A stretch of 64,000 bases of DNA from Bacillota bacterium (GCA_023394875.1 JAEXAB010000003.1:434001-498000), one strand, 5' to 3'; counted from the stretch's first letter, positions 1 to 11,037 are shown. Numbers and translations: made by a program. The notes: generated from the sequence alone by a model not told the origin.

Positions 1-2
1 GC

Positions 3-2369
3 GTTTCTACCCTTTCGTCCTATCAATCGGCGCAGATTTTTGAGGCGGTGGGTATTTCTAAAGCGGTAATCGAACCGTATTTTACCAACACGATAAGCAG
101 AATAGAGGGTATCGGCTTAAAGGAAATTTCCGACGGAGTGAAATACCGCCACGCCCAAGCCTTTGACCCAATTAACTTAAACGTTGACCTTACTATAGAA
201 AGCGGCGGCTCCCATTGTTTGCGCTCCCTTAAAAACAGCGAAGACCATATGTATAATCCCCAAACGATTACTGCTTTAAGAGAGGCGGTGCAAAATGGGG
301 ACTATGGTAGGTTTAAGGAATATACCGCTATGGTGGACGATGAAACAATCCCCCATACCTTACGCGGTTTATTAACTTTTAACAAAATTAATCCTTCCAT
401 ATCACTTGACGAAGTGGAAAGCGTGGAAAGTATTTTGCAACGCTTCAAAACGGGAGCGATGAGCTACGGCTCAATATCTAAAGAGGCGCACGAATGTATG
501 GCGTTGGCTATGAATGCAATCGGCGGCAAATCCAATTCCGGCGAAGGCGGAGAAGAAACCGAAAGACTGCATACCGACCGCGCAAGCTCCATTAAGCAAG
601 TGGCGTCGGGAAGATTCGGCGTAACCGAAGAATATTTACTCAGCGCAACAGAAATTCAGATAAAAATGGCGCAGGGCGCAAAACCGGGCGAAGGCGGACA
701 CTTACCAGGTAATAAAGTATATCCTTGGATAGCAAAAACACGCCACTCTACCCCCGGCGTGTCTCTTATTTCTCCCCCGCCTCATCACGATATATACTCA
801 ATTGAGGACTTGGCGCAGCTTATTTACGACCTGAAGAACGCCAACAGAAAGGCAAGAATATCGGTAAAACTAGTTTCCGAAGCGGGTGTTGGCACCATTG
901 CTTCGGGTGTGGCTAAGGCAGGGGCGCAAGTTGTGCTGATTTCGGGCTATGACGGCGGCACGGGCGCAGCTCCGGCAAGCTCAATTCACAACGCAGGCTT
1001 ACCTTGGGAACTAGGTTTGGCAGAAGCCCACCAGACACTTATTAAAAACGGTTTGCGCTCTAAAGTGGTTTTGGAAACGGACGGCAAACTTATGAGCGGA
1101 AGAGACGTTGCCATAGCCGCAATGCTTGGCGCCGAAGAATTCGGCTTTGCCACTGCTCCGTTGGTCGCTATGGGCTGTCTTATGATGCGTGTCTGCGACA
1201 AAGACAACTGCCCTGTCGGTATTGCCACACAAAACGCTGTTTTGCGCAAGCGCTTTGCGGGTAAGCCAGAATACGTAGTCAACTTTATGCGTTTTATTGC
1301 TCAGGAAGTTCGCGAAATTATGGCTTTCTTAGGAATTAAGACGATTGACGACCTTATCGGCCGCACCGAATTTTTGAAAATCTGCGACAAGAGTATTAAA
1401 GTCTGCTCAAAATCGGTGGATATTTCGGGCATACTAAATCAGCATGCAAATAATACCGTACATTTCCGCAAGGGCGACGTTTTTGACTTCAAACTTAACG
1501 AAACAGTTGACGAAAGCGTATTAATCCCGCAGTTTGGCGAAGCTATAGAAAAGAAGGAAAAGAAAGAAATCAGTATTAAAGTTTCCAGCACCAACCGCGC
1601 TTTGGGCACTATATTAGGTTCGGTTATCTGCGAAAAATATAAGAATACCTTACCCGAAGACACTTACGTTATTAACTGCGAAGGCGGTGGAGGTCAATCC
1701 TTCGGCGCGTTTATGCCAAACGGACTTACCTTACGCTTAAACGGTGACAGCAACGACTATTTCGGCAAAGGTCTGTCGGGCGGCAAACTGGTAGTTAAGG
1801 TGCCCAAAAATAGCAAACTGGTTGCCGAAGAGAACATTATTATCGGCAACGTAGCTCTTTACGGCGCCACAAGCGGTCAGGCTTATATAAACGGCGTAGC
1901 GGGCGAACGCTTCTGCGTAAGAAACTCCGGAGCGACGGCTGTAGTTGAGGGCGTGGGCGACCACGGCTTAGAATACATGACGGGCGGTATTGTTTGCGTG
2001 TTAGGTAAAACCGGCAAAAACTTTGCTGCTGGCATGAGCGGCGGCGTTGCCTTTGTACTGGATGAAAAACACGATTTATACACCAGACTCAACAAAGAAA
2101 TGGTAAAAAGTATGCCAATTCGTCAAGAAACGGATATTAACACTCTAAGAGAACTTATAGAAAAGCACACCAAAGAGACAGGCTCTAAGTTGGGTCAAAG
2201 AATTTTGGATAATTTTACTACTTATCTACCAAAATTCAAGAAAATTATACCTATCGACTACAGCGAAATGATGGAGCTGACACAAAAATACCAAAGCGAA
2301 GGTTATTCCAAGTCAGAAGCCCAAGATAAGGCTTTCTATGAGCTCCAAGGAATAAAGGGAGGCAAGTAA
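3..2369 (+). CDS. gltB: Glutamate synthase large subunit, 5'-truncated by window
   Basis: GOGAT large subunit, which makes glutamate from glutamine-derived ammonia and 2-oxoglutarate. The open frame runs in from the left edge (in frame from base 3). The N-terminal Ntn amidotransferase domain and part of the central region lie outside the window. Visible are the FMN-binding synthase barrel (glycine-rich GGTGAAP near nt 955-975), the three-cysteine [3Fe-4S] pattern C-x5-C-x4-C followed by PVGIATQ (about nt 1174-1225), and the C-terminal GXGXG beta-helix domain (from about nt 1570). It ends one base before gltD, so the two are co-transcribed. The GTG at 48 is an internal valine codon, not a start. 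The family call is very secure; the length of the whole protein is unknown. Confidence 0.97.
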   Translation, partial: VSTLSSYQSAQIFEAVGISKAVIEPYFTNTISRIEGIGLKEISDGVKYRHAQAFDPINLNVDLTIESGGSHCLRSLKNSEDHMYNPQTITALREAVQNGDYGRFKEYTAMVDDETIPHTLRGLLTFNKINPSISLDEVESVESILQRFKTGAMSYGSISKEAHECMALAMNAIGGKSNSGEGGEETERLHTDRASSIKQVASGRFGVTEEYLLSATEIQIKMAQGAKPGEGGHLPGNKVYPWIAKTRHSTPGVSLISPPPHHDIYSIEDLAQLIYDLKNANRKARISVKLVSEAGVGTIASGVAKAGAQVVLISGYDGGTGAAPASSIHNAGLPWELGLAEAHQTLIKNGLRSKVVLETDGKLMSGRDVAIAAMLGAEEFGFATAPLVAMGCLMMRVCDKDNCPVGIATQNAVLRKRFAGKPEYVVNFMRFIAQEVREIMAFLGIKTIDDLIGRTEFLKICDKSIKVCSKSVDISGILNQHANNTVHFRKGDVFDFKLNETVDESVLIPQFGEAIEKKEKKEISIKVSSTNRALGTILGSVICEKYKNTLPEDTYVINCEGGGGQSFGAFMPNGLTLRLNGDSNDYFGKGLSGGKLVVKVPKNSKLVAEENIIIGNVALYGATSGQAYINGVAGERFCVRNSGATAVVEGVGDHGLEYMTGGIVCVLGKTGKNFAAGMSGGVAFVLDEKHDLYTRLNKEMVKSMPIRQETDINTLRELIEKHTKETGSKLGQRILDNFTTYLPKFKKIIPIDYSEMMELTQKYQSEGYSKSEAQDKAFYELQGIKGGK

Positions 2370-2370
2370 T

Positions 2371-3837
2371 ATGGGCAAGCCTACAGGATTTTTAGAATAT
2401 CAACGTAAAAATAACGGCTCTCTTCCCGTCAAAGAACGGATAAAGAACTATAACGAATTTCATCCCGAAGTGGACGAGGAAGAAAGAAAGAGACAAGGCG
2501 CGCGCTGCATGAACTGCGGTGTTCCTTTCTGCCAATCGGGAATGATGCTGGATAACATGATAAGCGGTTGTCCTTTGCATAATCTAATCCCCGAATGGAA
2601 TGACGAACTTTATAACAATATACCAAAACAAGCCTTATCCAGGCTTCTTAAAACCAACAACTTCCCAGAGTTTACGGGCAGAGTCTGCCCTGCTCCGTGC
2701 GAAGCGGCTTGCACCTGCGCCCTTCACGGCGATGCGGTAACCATTAGAGAAAATGAACTTTATATAATAGAAAATGCCTTTGAAAAAGGCTTTATCAAGC
2801 CTAAAGATATATTGGCGCGTTCAGGAAAAAAAGTTGCGGTAGTAGGCTCAGGCCCCGCCGGACTTGCCGCCGCCGATTCTCTTAACTTCCGCGGTCATGA
2901 TGTCACCGTTTTTGAAAGAGAAGATCGCTTAGGCGGACTACTTATGTATGGCATACCCAATATGAAGATAGAAAAAAGCGTTATCGACAGAAGAATAGAC
3001 CTCATGAAAAAAGAAGGGGTAAAATTTGTTACCAACGCCGATATAGGTAAAAATTATCCCGTACAAGATTTGCTTAATAATTTCGACGCCGTAGTTCTTG
3101 CCTGCGGAGCAAAAAAACCCAGAGATTTGCCCGCAAATAAAGACAAAGCCCCCAACGTGTATTTCGCGGTGGATTTTCTAACGTCTACTACTAAGAGTCT
3201 GCTTGATTCCAATATGAGCAACACATATATTAGCGCAAAGGACAAAAAAGTTGTCATAATCGGCGGCGGAGATACCGGTAACGACTGTGTGGCAACCTCA
3301 GTAAGGCACGGTTGCAAGTCGGTTGTTCAGATAGAAATGCTCTCCTGTCCCCCCATTAAACGAACTTTGGATAATCCTTGGCCGCGCTTCCCGAAAACTC
3401 TCAAAACCGATTACGGTCAACAGGAAGCCATAGAAGTTTTCGGCAACGACCCCAGAGTTTTTTCCACTACGGTAAAGGAATTTATCAAAGGAGAAGACGG
3501 GCTGGTTAATAAAGTTGTCACCGTGGAATTAAAATGCGAATGCGATATTTCGGGAAAAAGAACTCTAACAGAAGTTACTGACAGCGAAAAAGTTCTGGAC
3601 GCTGATTTAGTTATTATCGCGGCAGGTTTTGTTGGTTGTGAGGAGTATATTGCCAAAGCTTTCTGCATATCTATAAATTCTAGAGGGGTAATTCCTACCG
3701 ATTGTAACTACAACGTTAATAACTCCAAAATCTTCTGTTGCGGAGATATGCGTATAGGTCAATCCCTTATTGTAAGGGCAATTGCAGAGGGTAGAGAATG
3801 CGCGGAGAATGCAGATAGGTTCTTAACCGCAAAATAA
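2371..3837 (+). CDS. gltD: Glutamate synthase small subunit
   Basis: GOGAT beta subunit (488 aa), the FAD/NAD(P)H-dependent flavoprotein that passes electrons to GltB. The N-terminal part has the cysteine-rich Fe-S region (CMNCGVPFC, then further Cys around residues 64-117). It is followed by the FAD-binding GSGPAGLAAAD at about residue 158 and a second nucleotide-binding GGGDTGNDC at about 308. Length is typical for the family. The start follows gltB by one base and the ribosome site GGGAGG lies inside the gltB 3' end, so translation is probably coupled. No terminator is evident directly after the stop; the next strong signal is the glnN promoter. Confidence 0.97.
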   Translation: MGKPTGFLEYQRKNNGSLPVKERIKNYNEFHPEVDEEERKRQGARCMNCGVPFCQSGMMLDNMISGCPLHNLIPEWNDELYNNIPKQALSRLLKTNNFPEFTGRVCPAPCEAACTCALHGDAVTIRENELYIIENAFEKGFIKPKDILARSGKKVAVVGSGPAGLAAADSLNFRGHDVTVFEREDRLGGLLMYGIPNMKIEKSVIDRRIDLMKKEGVKFVTNADIGKNYPVQDLLNNFDAVVLACGAKKPRDLPANKDKAPNVYFAVDFLTSTTKSLLDSNMSNTYISAKDKKVVIIGGGDTGNDCVATSVRHGCKSVVQIEMLSCPPIKRTLDNPWPRFPKTLKTDYGQQEAIEVFGNDPRVFSTTVKEFIKGEDGLVNKVVTVELKCECDISGKRTLTEVTDSEKVLDADLVIIAAGFVGCEEYIAKAFCISINSRGVIPTDCNYNVNNSKIFCCGDMRIGQSLIVRAIAEGRECAENADRFLTAK

Positions 3838-3873
3838 TTTTAGTTAAGAGTAAAAAAAGCTATCAAAAAATCG

Positions 3874-3902
3874 TTGACATGCTTTTTACGGAATTGTATA
3901 AT
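3874..3902 (+). promoter_or_regulatory. Consensus sigma-A promoter of glnN
   Basis: TTGACA at 3874-3879 and TATAAT at 3897-3902 with a 17-bp spacer: both hexamers match consensus. Transcription would start near 3909, just ahead of the two-hairpin leader, so control of glnN is expected after initiation. Confidence 0.9.
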
Positions 3903-3914
3903 TATTCTAATAAA

Positions 3915-3928
3915 CGGCAAAGGTGTCG
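3915..3928 (+). promoter_or_regulatory. ANTAR-type hexaloop hairpin 1 in glnN leader
   Basis: Stem CGGC (3915-3918) pairs with GTCG (3925-3928, one G-U pair) around the hexaloop AAAGGT (3919-3924). A at loop position 1 and G at position 4 are the defining bases of RNA targets of ANTAR antiterminator proteins. The 3' arm overlaps a weaker downstream hairpin (3921-3956) that ends in C plus seven T. The fit to the ANTAR rule is seen directly; binding is inferred. Confidence 0.6.
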
Positions 3929-3964
3929 CAGAGTAATCTGTAAATCTGTGTCGTTTCTTTTTTT
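3921..3964 (+). terminator. Possible first attenuator terminator in glnN leader
   Basis: CGCAGA (3927-3932) pairs with TCTGTG (3945-3950). The pairing extends with one mismatch and G-U pairs out to 3921/3956 and is followed by TTTTTTT at 3958-3964. The stem is weak and wobble-rich, so efficiency is uncertain. It would be mutually exclusive with hexaloop hairpin 1, whose 3' arm it uses. Confidence 0.4.
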
Positions 3965-3995
3965 AGCTATATAATGTAATAAAAACAAATATAAT

Positions 3996-4045
3996 ATGCG
4001 GCAAAGGCGTCGTCGAAGGTATTCGGGCGCCTTTGCCGCATTTTT
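3996..4045 (+). terminator. glnN leader attenuator: hexaloop hairpin 2 inside a 14-bp terminator
   Basis: The perfect 14-bp stem 3996-4009 / 4028-4041 is followed by TTTTT, an intrinsic terminator placed 32 bases before the glnN start codon. Its 5' arm contains a second ANTAR-type hairpin: CGGC 3999-4002, loop AAAGGC 4003-4008 (A1, G4), GTCG 4009-4012. Forming that small hairpin disrupts the terminator stem, which is the expected antitermination switch. Terminator confidence is high; the ANTAR assignment is moderate. Confidence 0.8.
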
Positions 4046-4077
4046 ATATTAAAAAATAAAAAAGGAGAAAGAAGAGT

Positions 4078-6171
<2,094 letters not shown>

Positions 6172-6227
6172 TCAAAACTTGAGGAAGTAAAACAGTACTA
6201 ATAGAAAAATTAAAATTACAAAAACCG

Positions 6228-6259
6228 CTCAGCTATTTCGGAAAATCGGGATAGCTGAG
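6228..6259 (+). terminator. Hairpin between glnN and asnB
   Basis: CTCAGCTAT (6228-6236) pairs perfectly with ATAGCTGAG (6251-6259), a 9-bp stem with a 14-nt loop followed by TAGTATTTAATT. The U-tract is poor, so this is a weak terminator or a processing/stability hairpin in front of asnB. I saw no convincing promoter between it and asnB. Confidence 0.45.
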
Positions 6260-6286
6260 TAGTATTTAATTAGGAGGCAACAATAT

Positions 6287-7867
6287 ATGTGTTCAATAAT
6301 GGGTTATATAGGCGACAGTATTTCTGTCGAAGAGTTCAAACAAGGTTTTTTGGAAACGGTATCCAGAGGTCCCGATATGTCGGAAATTTTTATGGACGGC
6401 AACGCTATCTTAGGTTTTCACCGTCTTGCTATTATGGGTCTTTCTCCCAATGGTATGCAGCCTTTTTATTTCAATAATAACGCGGTGGTTTGCAACGGCG
6501 AATTGTACGGCTTCCGCGCGTTGAAGAATGAGCTTATTAATAAAGGCTACACCTTCCATAGCGAATCCGACTGCGAACTTTTGCTTCCCCTTTATAATGA
6601 ACACGGTCTTGATATGTTCAATATGCTAGACGCCGAATTTGCCTTAATTATCTACGATAAAACCACTCATTCCTTAATTGCCGCGCGCGACCCTATAGGG
6701 ATAAGACCCCTTTATTACGGCTATGACAAGGACGGCAAAATAATATTTGCCTCCGAAGCTAAGAACCTAGTAAAATTATGTACTAAGGTTATGCCTTTCC
6801 CGCCGGGACATTATTATTCAGACGGCAAGTTTACAATGTACCGCGACATCACCAAAGTTAATAAGTTCACTACCGAAAGTATCGACGAAGTTTGCAAAAA
6901 AATCAAAGAAAAGTTGGATGCCGGTATCATTAAGAGACTGGACGCCGACGCTCCTTTGGGCTTTTTGTTGAGTGGCGGACTTGATTCTTCTTTGGTTTGC
7001 GCCGTTGCCGCAAAGTACCTTAAAAAACCCATAGAAACCTTTTCTATCGGTATGAAGACTGACGCAATTGACCTAAAATACGCCCGCGAAGCGGCAGACT
7101 ATATTAAGTCAAATCATCACGAAATAATAATCACCGAAGAAGACGTAATTGAGTATCTGCCCGAAGTCGTTCATATTTTGGGAACCTACGATATTACCAC
7201 GATAAGAGCTTCTATGGGTATGTATCTTATTTGCAGAGCAATTCATCTTCAGACCGATATAAGAGTGCTTTTAACGGGAGAAATTTCCGATGAGTTGTTC
7301 GGCTATAAATACACCGACTACGCTCCCTCACCTACTGAATTCCAAAAAGAAGCGGTAAAAAGAATAAGTGAAATCCATATGTATGACGTACTGAGAGCGG
7401 ACAGATGTATAAGTTCTAACTCCTTGGAAGCCAGAGTGCCTTTCGGGGATTTGGATTTTGTCAGCTACGTTATGAGCATTGCTCCCGAAATGAAAATGAA
7501 CACCTACGGAATAGGAAAATACCTTCTAAGAAAAGCCTATGAGGGTGATTATTTGCCTCAATCACTTTTAATGCGTGAAAAAGCGGCTTTTAGCGACGCG
7601 GTGGGTCATTCTCTGGTTGACCACATAAAAGCCTACGCCGAAGCAAAATATACCGACAGTGATTTTGCCGAAAAAATAAAGAAATACGACTTTGCAAGAC
7701 CCTTTACCAAAGAGAGTTTGTTGTATAGGGAATTATTCGAACAATTTTATCCGGGACAAGCCGAAATGGTAAAAGACTTTTGGATGCCCAATAAGTGTTG
7801 GGAAGGCTGCAACGTCAACGACCCGTCGGCGAGAGTGCTTTCTAACTACGGCAAGAGCGGAGTATAG
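6287..7867 (+). CDS. asnB: Asparagine synthetase (glutamine-hydrolysing)
   Basis: AsnB-type enzyme (526 aa) converting aspartate, ATP and glutamine to asparagine and glutamate. The N-terminal class II glutaminase starts MCSIMGYIG, so Cys2 becomes the N-terminal nucleophile after Met removal, with RGPD at about residue 28. The synthetase domain has the pyrophosphate-binding loop SGGLDSS near residue 229. The length is closer to E. coli AsnB (about 554 aa) than to the longer second copy at 59572. The ribosome site AGGAGG is 11 bases upstream. Its place after gltBD/glnN makes a glutamine-production and glutamine-use cluster. It may share transcripts with glnN. Confidence 0.95.
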   Translation: MCSIMGYIGDSISVEEFKQGFLETVSRGPDMSEIFMDGNAILGFHRLAIMGLSPNGMQPFYFNNNAVVCNGELYGFRALKNELINKGYTFHSESDCELLLPLYNEHGLDMFNMLDAEFALIIYDKTTHSLIAARDPIGIRPLYYGYDKDGKIIFASEAKNLVKLCTKVMPFPPGHYYSDGKFTMYRDITKVNKFTTESIDEVCKKIKEKLDAGIIKRLDADAPLGFLLSGGLDSSLVCAVAAKYLKKPIETFSIGMKTDAIDLKYAREAADYIKSNHHEIIITEEDVIEYLPEVVHILGTYDITTIRASMGMYLICRAIHLQTDIRVLLTGEISDELFGYKYTDYAPSPTEFQKEAVKRISEIHMYDVLRADRCISSNSLEARVPFGDLDFVSYVMSIAPEMKMNTYGIGKYLLRKAYEGDYLPQSLLMREKAAFSDAVGHSLVDHIKAYAEAKYTDSDFAEKIKKYDFARPFTKESLLYRELFEQFYPGQAEMVKDFWMPNKCWEGCNVNDPSARVLSNYGKSGV

Positions 7868-7905
7868 AAAAAATGCCATAACTAAGGATTTTTTGCCATT
7901 TAGTA

Positions 7906-7934
7906 TTGAAATTTCATAAATACAATAGTATAAT
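7906..7934 (+). promoter_or_regulatory. Promoter of the esterase/GtrA/lipase unit
   Basis: TTGAAA (7906-7911) and TATAAT (7929-7934), 17-bp spacer, about 33 bp upstream of the esterase start and its AGGAGG site. Confidence 0.75.
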
Positions 7935-7967
7935 ATTATTTGGTATTAATTTTTTAGGAGGCATTTA

Positions 7968-8897
7968 ATGACCCGTTCCGAATTCTTATTTGCGGCTATT
8001 GACGTTCTGTTTCATCCGTCACAAAATTATCGCAGATATCCCAATATTGTAAGAGAGCCCGATTTTGTCTATGACGAGACCAAACCGGATGACTGCCGCG
8101 CAGAGTTCTATTATGACCCTGCTTTACTAAAAGAAAACAAAAAACTTCCCGTTGTTGTCAATATCCACGGCGGAGGCTTCGTAAAAGGCGACAAGTGCCA
8201 CAGAAGAAGTCTTTGTAAGCGGTTTGCCAGCCACGGGTATTTTACTATGAACATAAATTACACGTTGAGCCCGAAAGCCTCTTTCCCCACAGCTATATAC
8301 GACTGTATTAACGCTCTTAATTATTTGAAAAAGGTTGAGGAAAAATACAATCTGGATTTATCCAAGGTTTGCATAACGGGCGACAGCGCAGGCGCATATT
8401 GCGCTACATACCTTGTTGCGGTTGCTAACGATGAAACACTATCCAAAGCAATAAACGCCCCCGAAATGATCGTTAAGCCCAGTCTTTTGGTAAGCTTCTG
8501 CGGCCCTTACGACTTGGTGGCAGCATTAAAACTTGCCAAGCTGCCGTTTAATCTTGTTTGGGATATCGGAAGATGCTTTTTAGGCATTGATTTCGGCTTG
8601 AAGAAAGATTTCAGCAACATTAATGAATATAAATATCTTAATGAAATTTCCCCCAGTAACTACGTCAACTCCAATTGGTGTCCGTCGTTTTTAGTAATGT
8701 CGGCTCAGGACGTATTCTGCAAAGGACACGGAGATATATTAAATGAAAAGCTAGTAGACTGCAACGTAGAAGTGGAGACTTTCTCCAGTACCAAACTAAT
8801 TGACAACCACTGCTTCCATATGAATATGTTTACCAAAGTATCCAAAGATTGTTTCAAAAATGTATTCGCGTTTATGGATAAACACCTAAAAGGATAA
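7968..8897 (+). CDS. Alpha/beta hydrolase, HSL-type esterase
   Basis: 309 aa serine hydrolase of the hormone-sensitive-lipase-like esterase group. HGGG at residues 67-70 forms the oxyanion hole. GDSAG at 138-142 carries the nucleophile Ser140, and a late His (in the NHCFHM segment near 282-287) is the likely catalytic base. No signal peptide is visible, so it is probably cytoplasmic, acting on a short-chain or aryl ester; the substrate is unknown. AGGAGG lies 8 bases before ATG. It is followed after 5 bases by a GtrA-like membrane protein and then a lipase-like protein, all on one strand, which suggests a joint role in lipid or cell-envelope ester metabolism. Confidence 0.85.
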   Translation: MTRSEFLFAAIDVLFHPSQNYRRYPNIVREPDFVYDETKPDDCRAEFYYDPALLKENKKLPVVVNIHGGGFVKGDKCHRRSLCKRFASHGYFTMNINYTLSPKASFPTAIYDCINALNYLKKVEEKYNLDLSKVCITGDSAGAYCATYLVAVANDETLSKAINAPEMIVKPSLLVSFCGPYDLVAALKLAKLPFNLVWDIGRCFLGIDFGLKKDFSNINEYKYLNEISPSNYVNSNWCPSFLVMSAQDVFCKGHGDILNEKLVDCNVEVETFSSTKLIDNHCFHMNMFTKVSKDCFKNVFAFMDKHLKG

Positions 8898-8902
8898 TTA
8901 TT

Positions 8903-9457
8903 ATGGAAAAAGAAACCGCTCCAAAGAAAAAGTTAAGCGCTAAAGAAAATTTTACTCAAGTTGTTAAGTTCGTGTTATTTTCTTGCGGGGCGGGGATAAT
9001 CCAGTTTGGTTCATTCACCCTTCTAAATGAACTGCTCCACCTAAACTATTGGGTTTCTTATCTGATAGCCTTGGTACTTAGCATCCTTTACAATTTTACC
9101 GTTAACAGAAGATTTACCTTCAAATCAGCCAATAACATACCCGCCGCTATGGCTTTGGTATTTTTGTTTTATTGCGCCTTTACCCCCTATTCCACTTGGC
9201 TAACCGACTTTTTGACAGTCAAAAAGGGCTGGAACGAATATTTGGTACTTATTGTTTGTATGGTACAAAATCTTATTTTGGAATTTTTGTGGTGTAGGTT
9301 CGTTGTTTACCGTAAGAGTATTAACAGCAACTCTTTAGCTAAAAAACAGGAAGAAAATGGAAATAAGACCGAAGTAAACGTAGTGGTAAACATTGAAAAC
9401 AATATAAATAACGTTATAGAAAATAAATCTGAGAATAACACGGATATTATAGAATAA
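8903..9457 (+). CDS. GtrA-like four-helix membrane protein
   Basis: 184 aa protein with four predicted membrane segments (about residues 20-45, 50-70, 80-105 and 112-133) and the GtrA-typical YNFTVNRRFTF motif after the second helix. The family is thought to move polyprenyl-linked sugars across the membrane or to help glycosyltransferases. It has an Asn/Glu-rich hydrophilic tail from about residue 140 that is not part of the family core. It sits between an esterase and an LCAT-like lipase with very short gaps, so it is probably co-transcribed. No glycosyltransferase partner is present here, so its actual cargo is open. Confidence 0.8.
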   Translation: MEKETAPKKKLSAKENFTQVVKFVLFSCGAGIIQFGSFTLLNELLHLNYWVSYLIALVLSILYNFTVNRRFTFKSANNIPAAMALVFLFYCAFTPYSTWLTDFLTVKKGWNEYLVLIVCMVQNLILEFLWCRFVVYRKSINSNSLAKKQEENGNKTEVNVVVNIENNINNVIENKSENNTDIIE

Positions 9458-9483
9458 AAAAATTATATGAGGGAGATATAACT

Positions 9484-10995
9484 GTGAGAGAAAAACAAAT
9501 CTCGCCTGAACTAAGGCGGCAAAAAACCTTTGCGATTATTTCCAAAATTGTTTCTGTATTTATCATCGTTGCCGTAGTTTTCGGCATTCTTGCGGTTTCT
9601 TTCGGTATTTATACCAACCAAACGAAAAAGAAAAAGGCGGTTATTATTCTGCCCGGACTTTTTGCAAGCGGACTTTATGATACCGCGACCGGGAAAGGCG
9701 TCTGGGACCCGTTTGAACATCTGGACGTATATTTTTCGGACTTTATTAACCATACCGGATTGCCCTTAGGTGTGATTTTGTCACTACTTAGCGATAACGA
9801 ACTGCAAAATCAATTAAATCATATCACCGCCAATAACAGTAGAGGCGACGGACTAAGCTTTCTTAGTCAGATGGGAATGAACGAAGACGGTACCCCCATG
9901 GTAAAAACCATTAAGCCTGTACCTTTTGACAGCGACAGCCGTTTGAAATACGGAGTAATAAACGCCCAAACCGATATGTACGCAGCCATGGAAGAAGCCT
10001 ACGGCGATACTCACGAAGTCCAAGTCTATAACTATGACTTCAGATTGGATAACCGTGACAGCGCAGAACTTTTGGAACAATACATAAATTCCAAAGGATA
10101 TAAAGAAGTTATTTTGGTTTCCCACAGCAACGGCGGAGCCGTTGCCGCTTGTTATCTTGCCAGAAGTCAAGCAAACCGCGATAAGGTAAAGCTAAATTTA
10201 AGTTTAGATACCCCATATTACGGCTCCTTTTCGGCAATTAATATTTTGGAAAACATCAACGGCATGATTGACGGACTTGTGGATACTTTAAGTAAAAACG
10301 CGGCTACCTCTGGTCTTGCCAATATTATTTCCACCGCTTTTGAACATCAGTTTAAGCCCCTTGTCAATATGTGGGCGGTTTATCAGCTGCTCCCGTCTTA
10401 CGGCTTACTGACAACCCAACACTATTATTATAAATGGAATGAAGAGGTAAAAGGGCTTTCGGGTAATATTACTTACAAAACCGGCGAAATCCAAAAATCC
10501 TTTATAAATATCGATGGAGAAGACGTTTTCTTTGAAGATGCAGAAGAGTTATGGGACTTTTACTGCAGCCGTCCATGGGCAAAAACCTCCACAGGAGAAT
10601 TACGAATACAGCTTAAACAATGGCTTGATTTTCAAGAGGCTATGATGGTTACCCTTCCCGACGGTACCAAAGTTCACTCTACGTCTTTGGTTAACTCCCA
10701 ATACTTTTCGGGTATGGGGTATAGAAACGTATCAAAAGTCTATTATGTAACCGACGAATTTGGAGACCTTGTCCAGGACCGCGATAATTTTGAATACACA
10801 GAACAAGGTGACGGAACGGTTTTGTTATTCTCTGCAACTGCAGGAACTACCGACAGCGAAAGAATACATATCGTGCCTTACGCTAATCACTACGATATGG
10901 CGCAACGCTTCAACGAATTCAGTAAAGATGCGGTAATGAAAGTAATTTCCGAAAGTATAGATAACTGGGATCATACGTTAAACAAAATTTTATAA
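9484..10995 (+). CDS. Membrane-anchored LCAT-like lipase/acyltransferase
   Basis: 503 aa with an N-terminal membrane anchor (about residues 20-42), followed by an alpha/beta-hydrolase of the lecithin:cholesterol-acyltransferase type. It has LPGLFASGLYD followed by GVWDPF (about 57-80), YDFRLDN (about 183-189), the nucleophile elbow SHSNGG (Ser near 212), GDGTV with the catalytic Asp, and a late NHYDMA with the probable catalytic His. The start is GTG, set by GAGGGAG 8 bases upstream; the ATG at 9470 is closed by a stop. It is clearly paralogous to the 440-aa gene at 43377-44699. It probably acts outside the membrane on lipids or lipid-linked esters; hydrolase versus transferase cannot be decided. 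Confidence 0.8.
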   Translation: MREKQISPELRRQKTFAIISKIVSVFIIVAVVFGILAVSFGIYTNQTKKKKAVIILPGLFASGLYDTATGKGVWDPFEHLDVYFSDFINHTGLPLGVILSLLSDNELQNQLNHITANNSRGDGLSFLSQMGMNEDGTPMVKTIKPVPFDSDSRLKYGVINAQTDMYAAMEEAYGDTHEVQVYNYDFRLDNRDSAELLEQYINSKGYKEVILVSHSNGGAVAACYLARSQANRDKVKLNLSLDTPYYGSFSAINILENINGMIDGLVDTLSKNAATSGLANIISTAFEHQFKPLVNMWAVYQLLPSYGLLTTQHYYYKWNEEVKGLSGNITYKTGEIQKSFINIDGEDVFFEDAEELWDFYCSRPWAKTSTGELRIQLKQWLDFQEAMMVTLPDGTKVHSTSLVNSQYFSGMGYRNVSKVYYVTDEFGDLVQDRDNFEYTEQGDGTVLLFSATAGTTDSERIHIVPYANHYDMAQRFNEFSKDAVMKVISESIDNWDHTLNKIL

Positions 10996-11005
10996 CAAAA
11001 AAATA

Positions 11006-11030
11006 ACGGCTGCGGATAACCCGCAGCCGT
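11006..11030. terminator. Bidirectional terminator between lipase and potD
   Basis: The perfect 10-bp stem ACGGCTGCGG / CCGCAGCCGT has loop ATAAC. On the minus strand it is followed by TTATTTTTTTG; on the plus strand by CTTACTTTTATT. It serves two convergent units, and its minus-strand U-tract is the better one. It begins 8 bp from the potD stop. Confidence 0.85.
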
Positions 11031-11037
11031 CTTACTT

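Noticed and set aside
7868..7905. Terminator after the first asnB
   Set aside because: The repeated TGCCAT there is a direct, not inverted, repeat, so no terminator stem forms.
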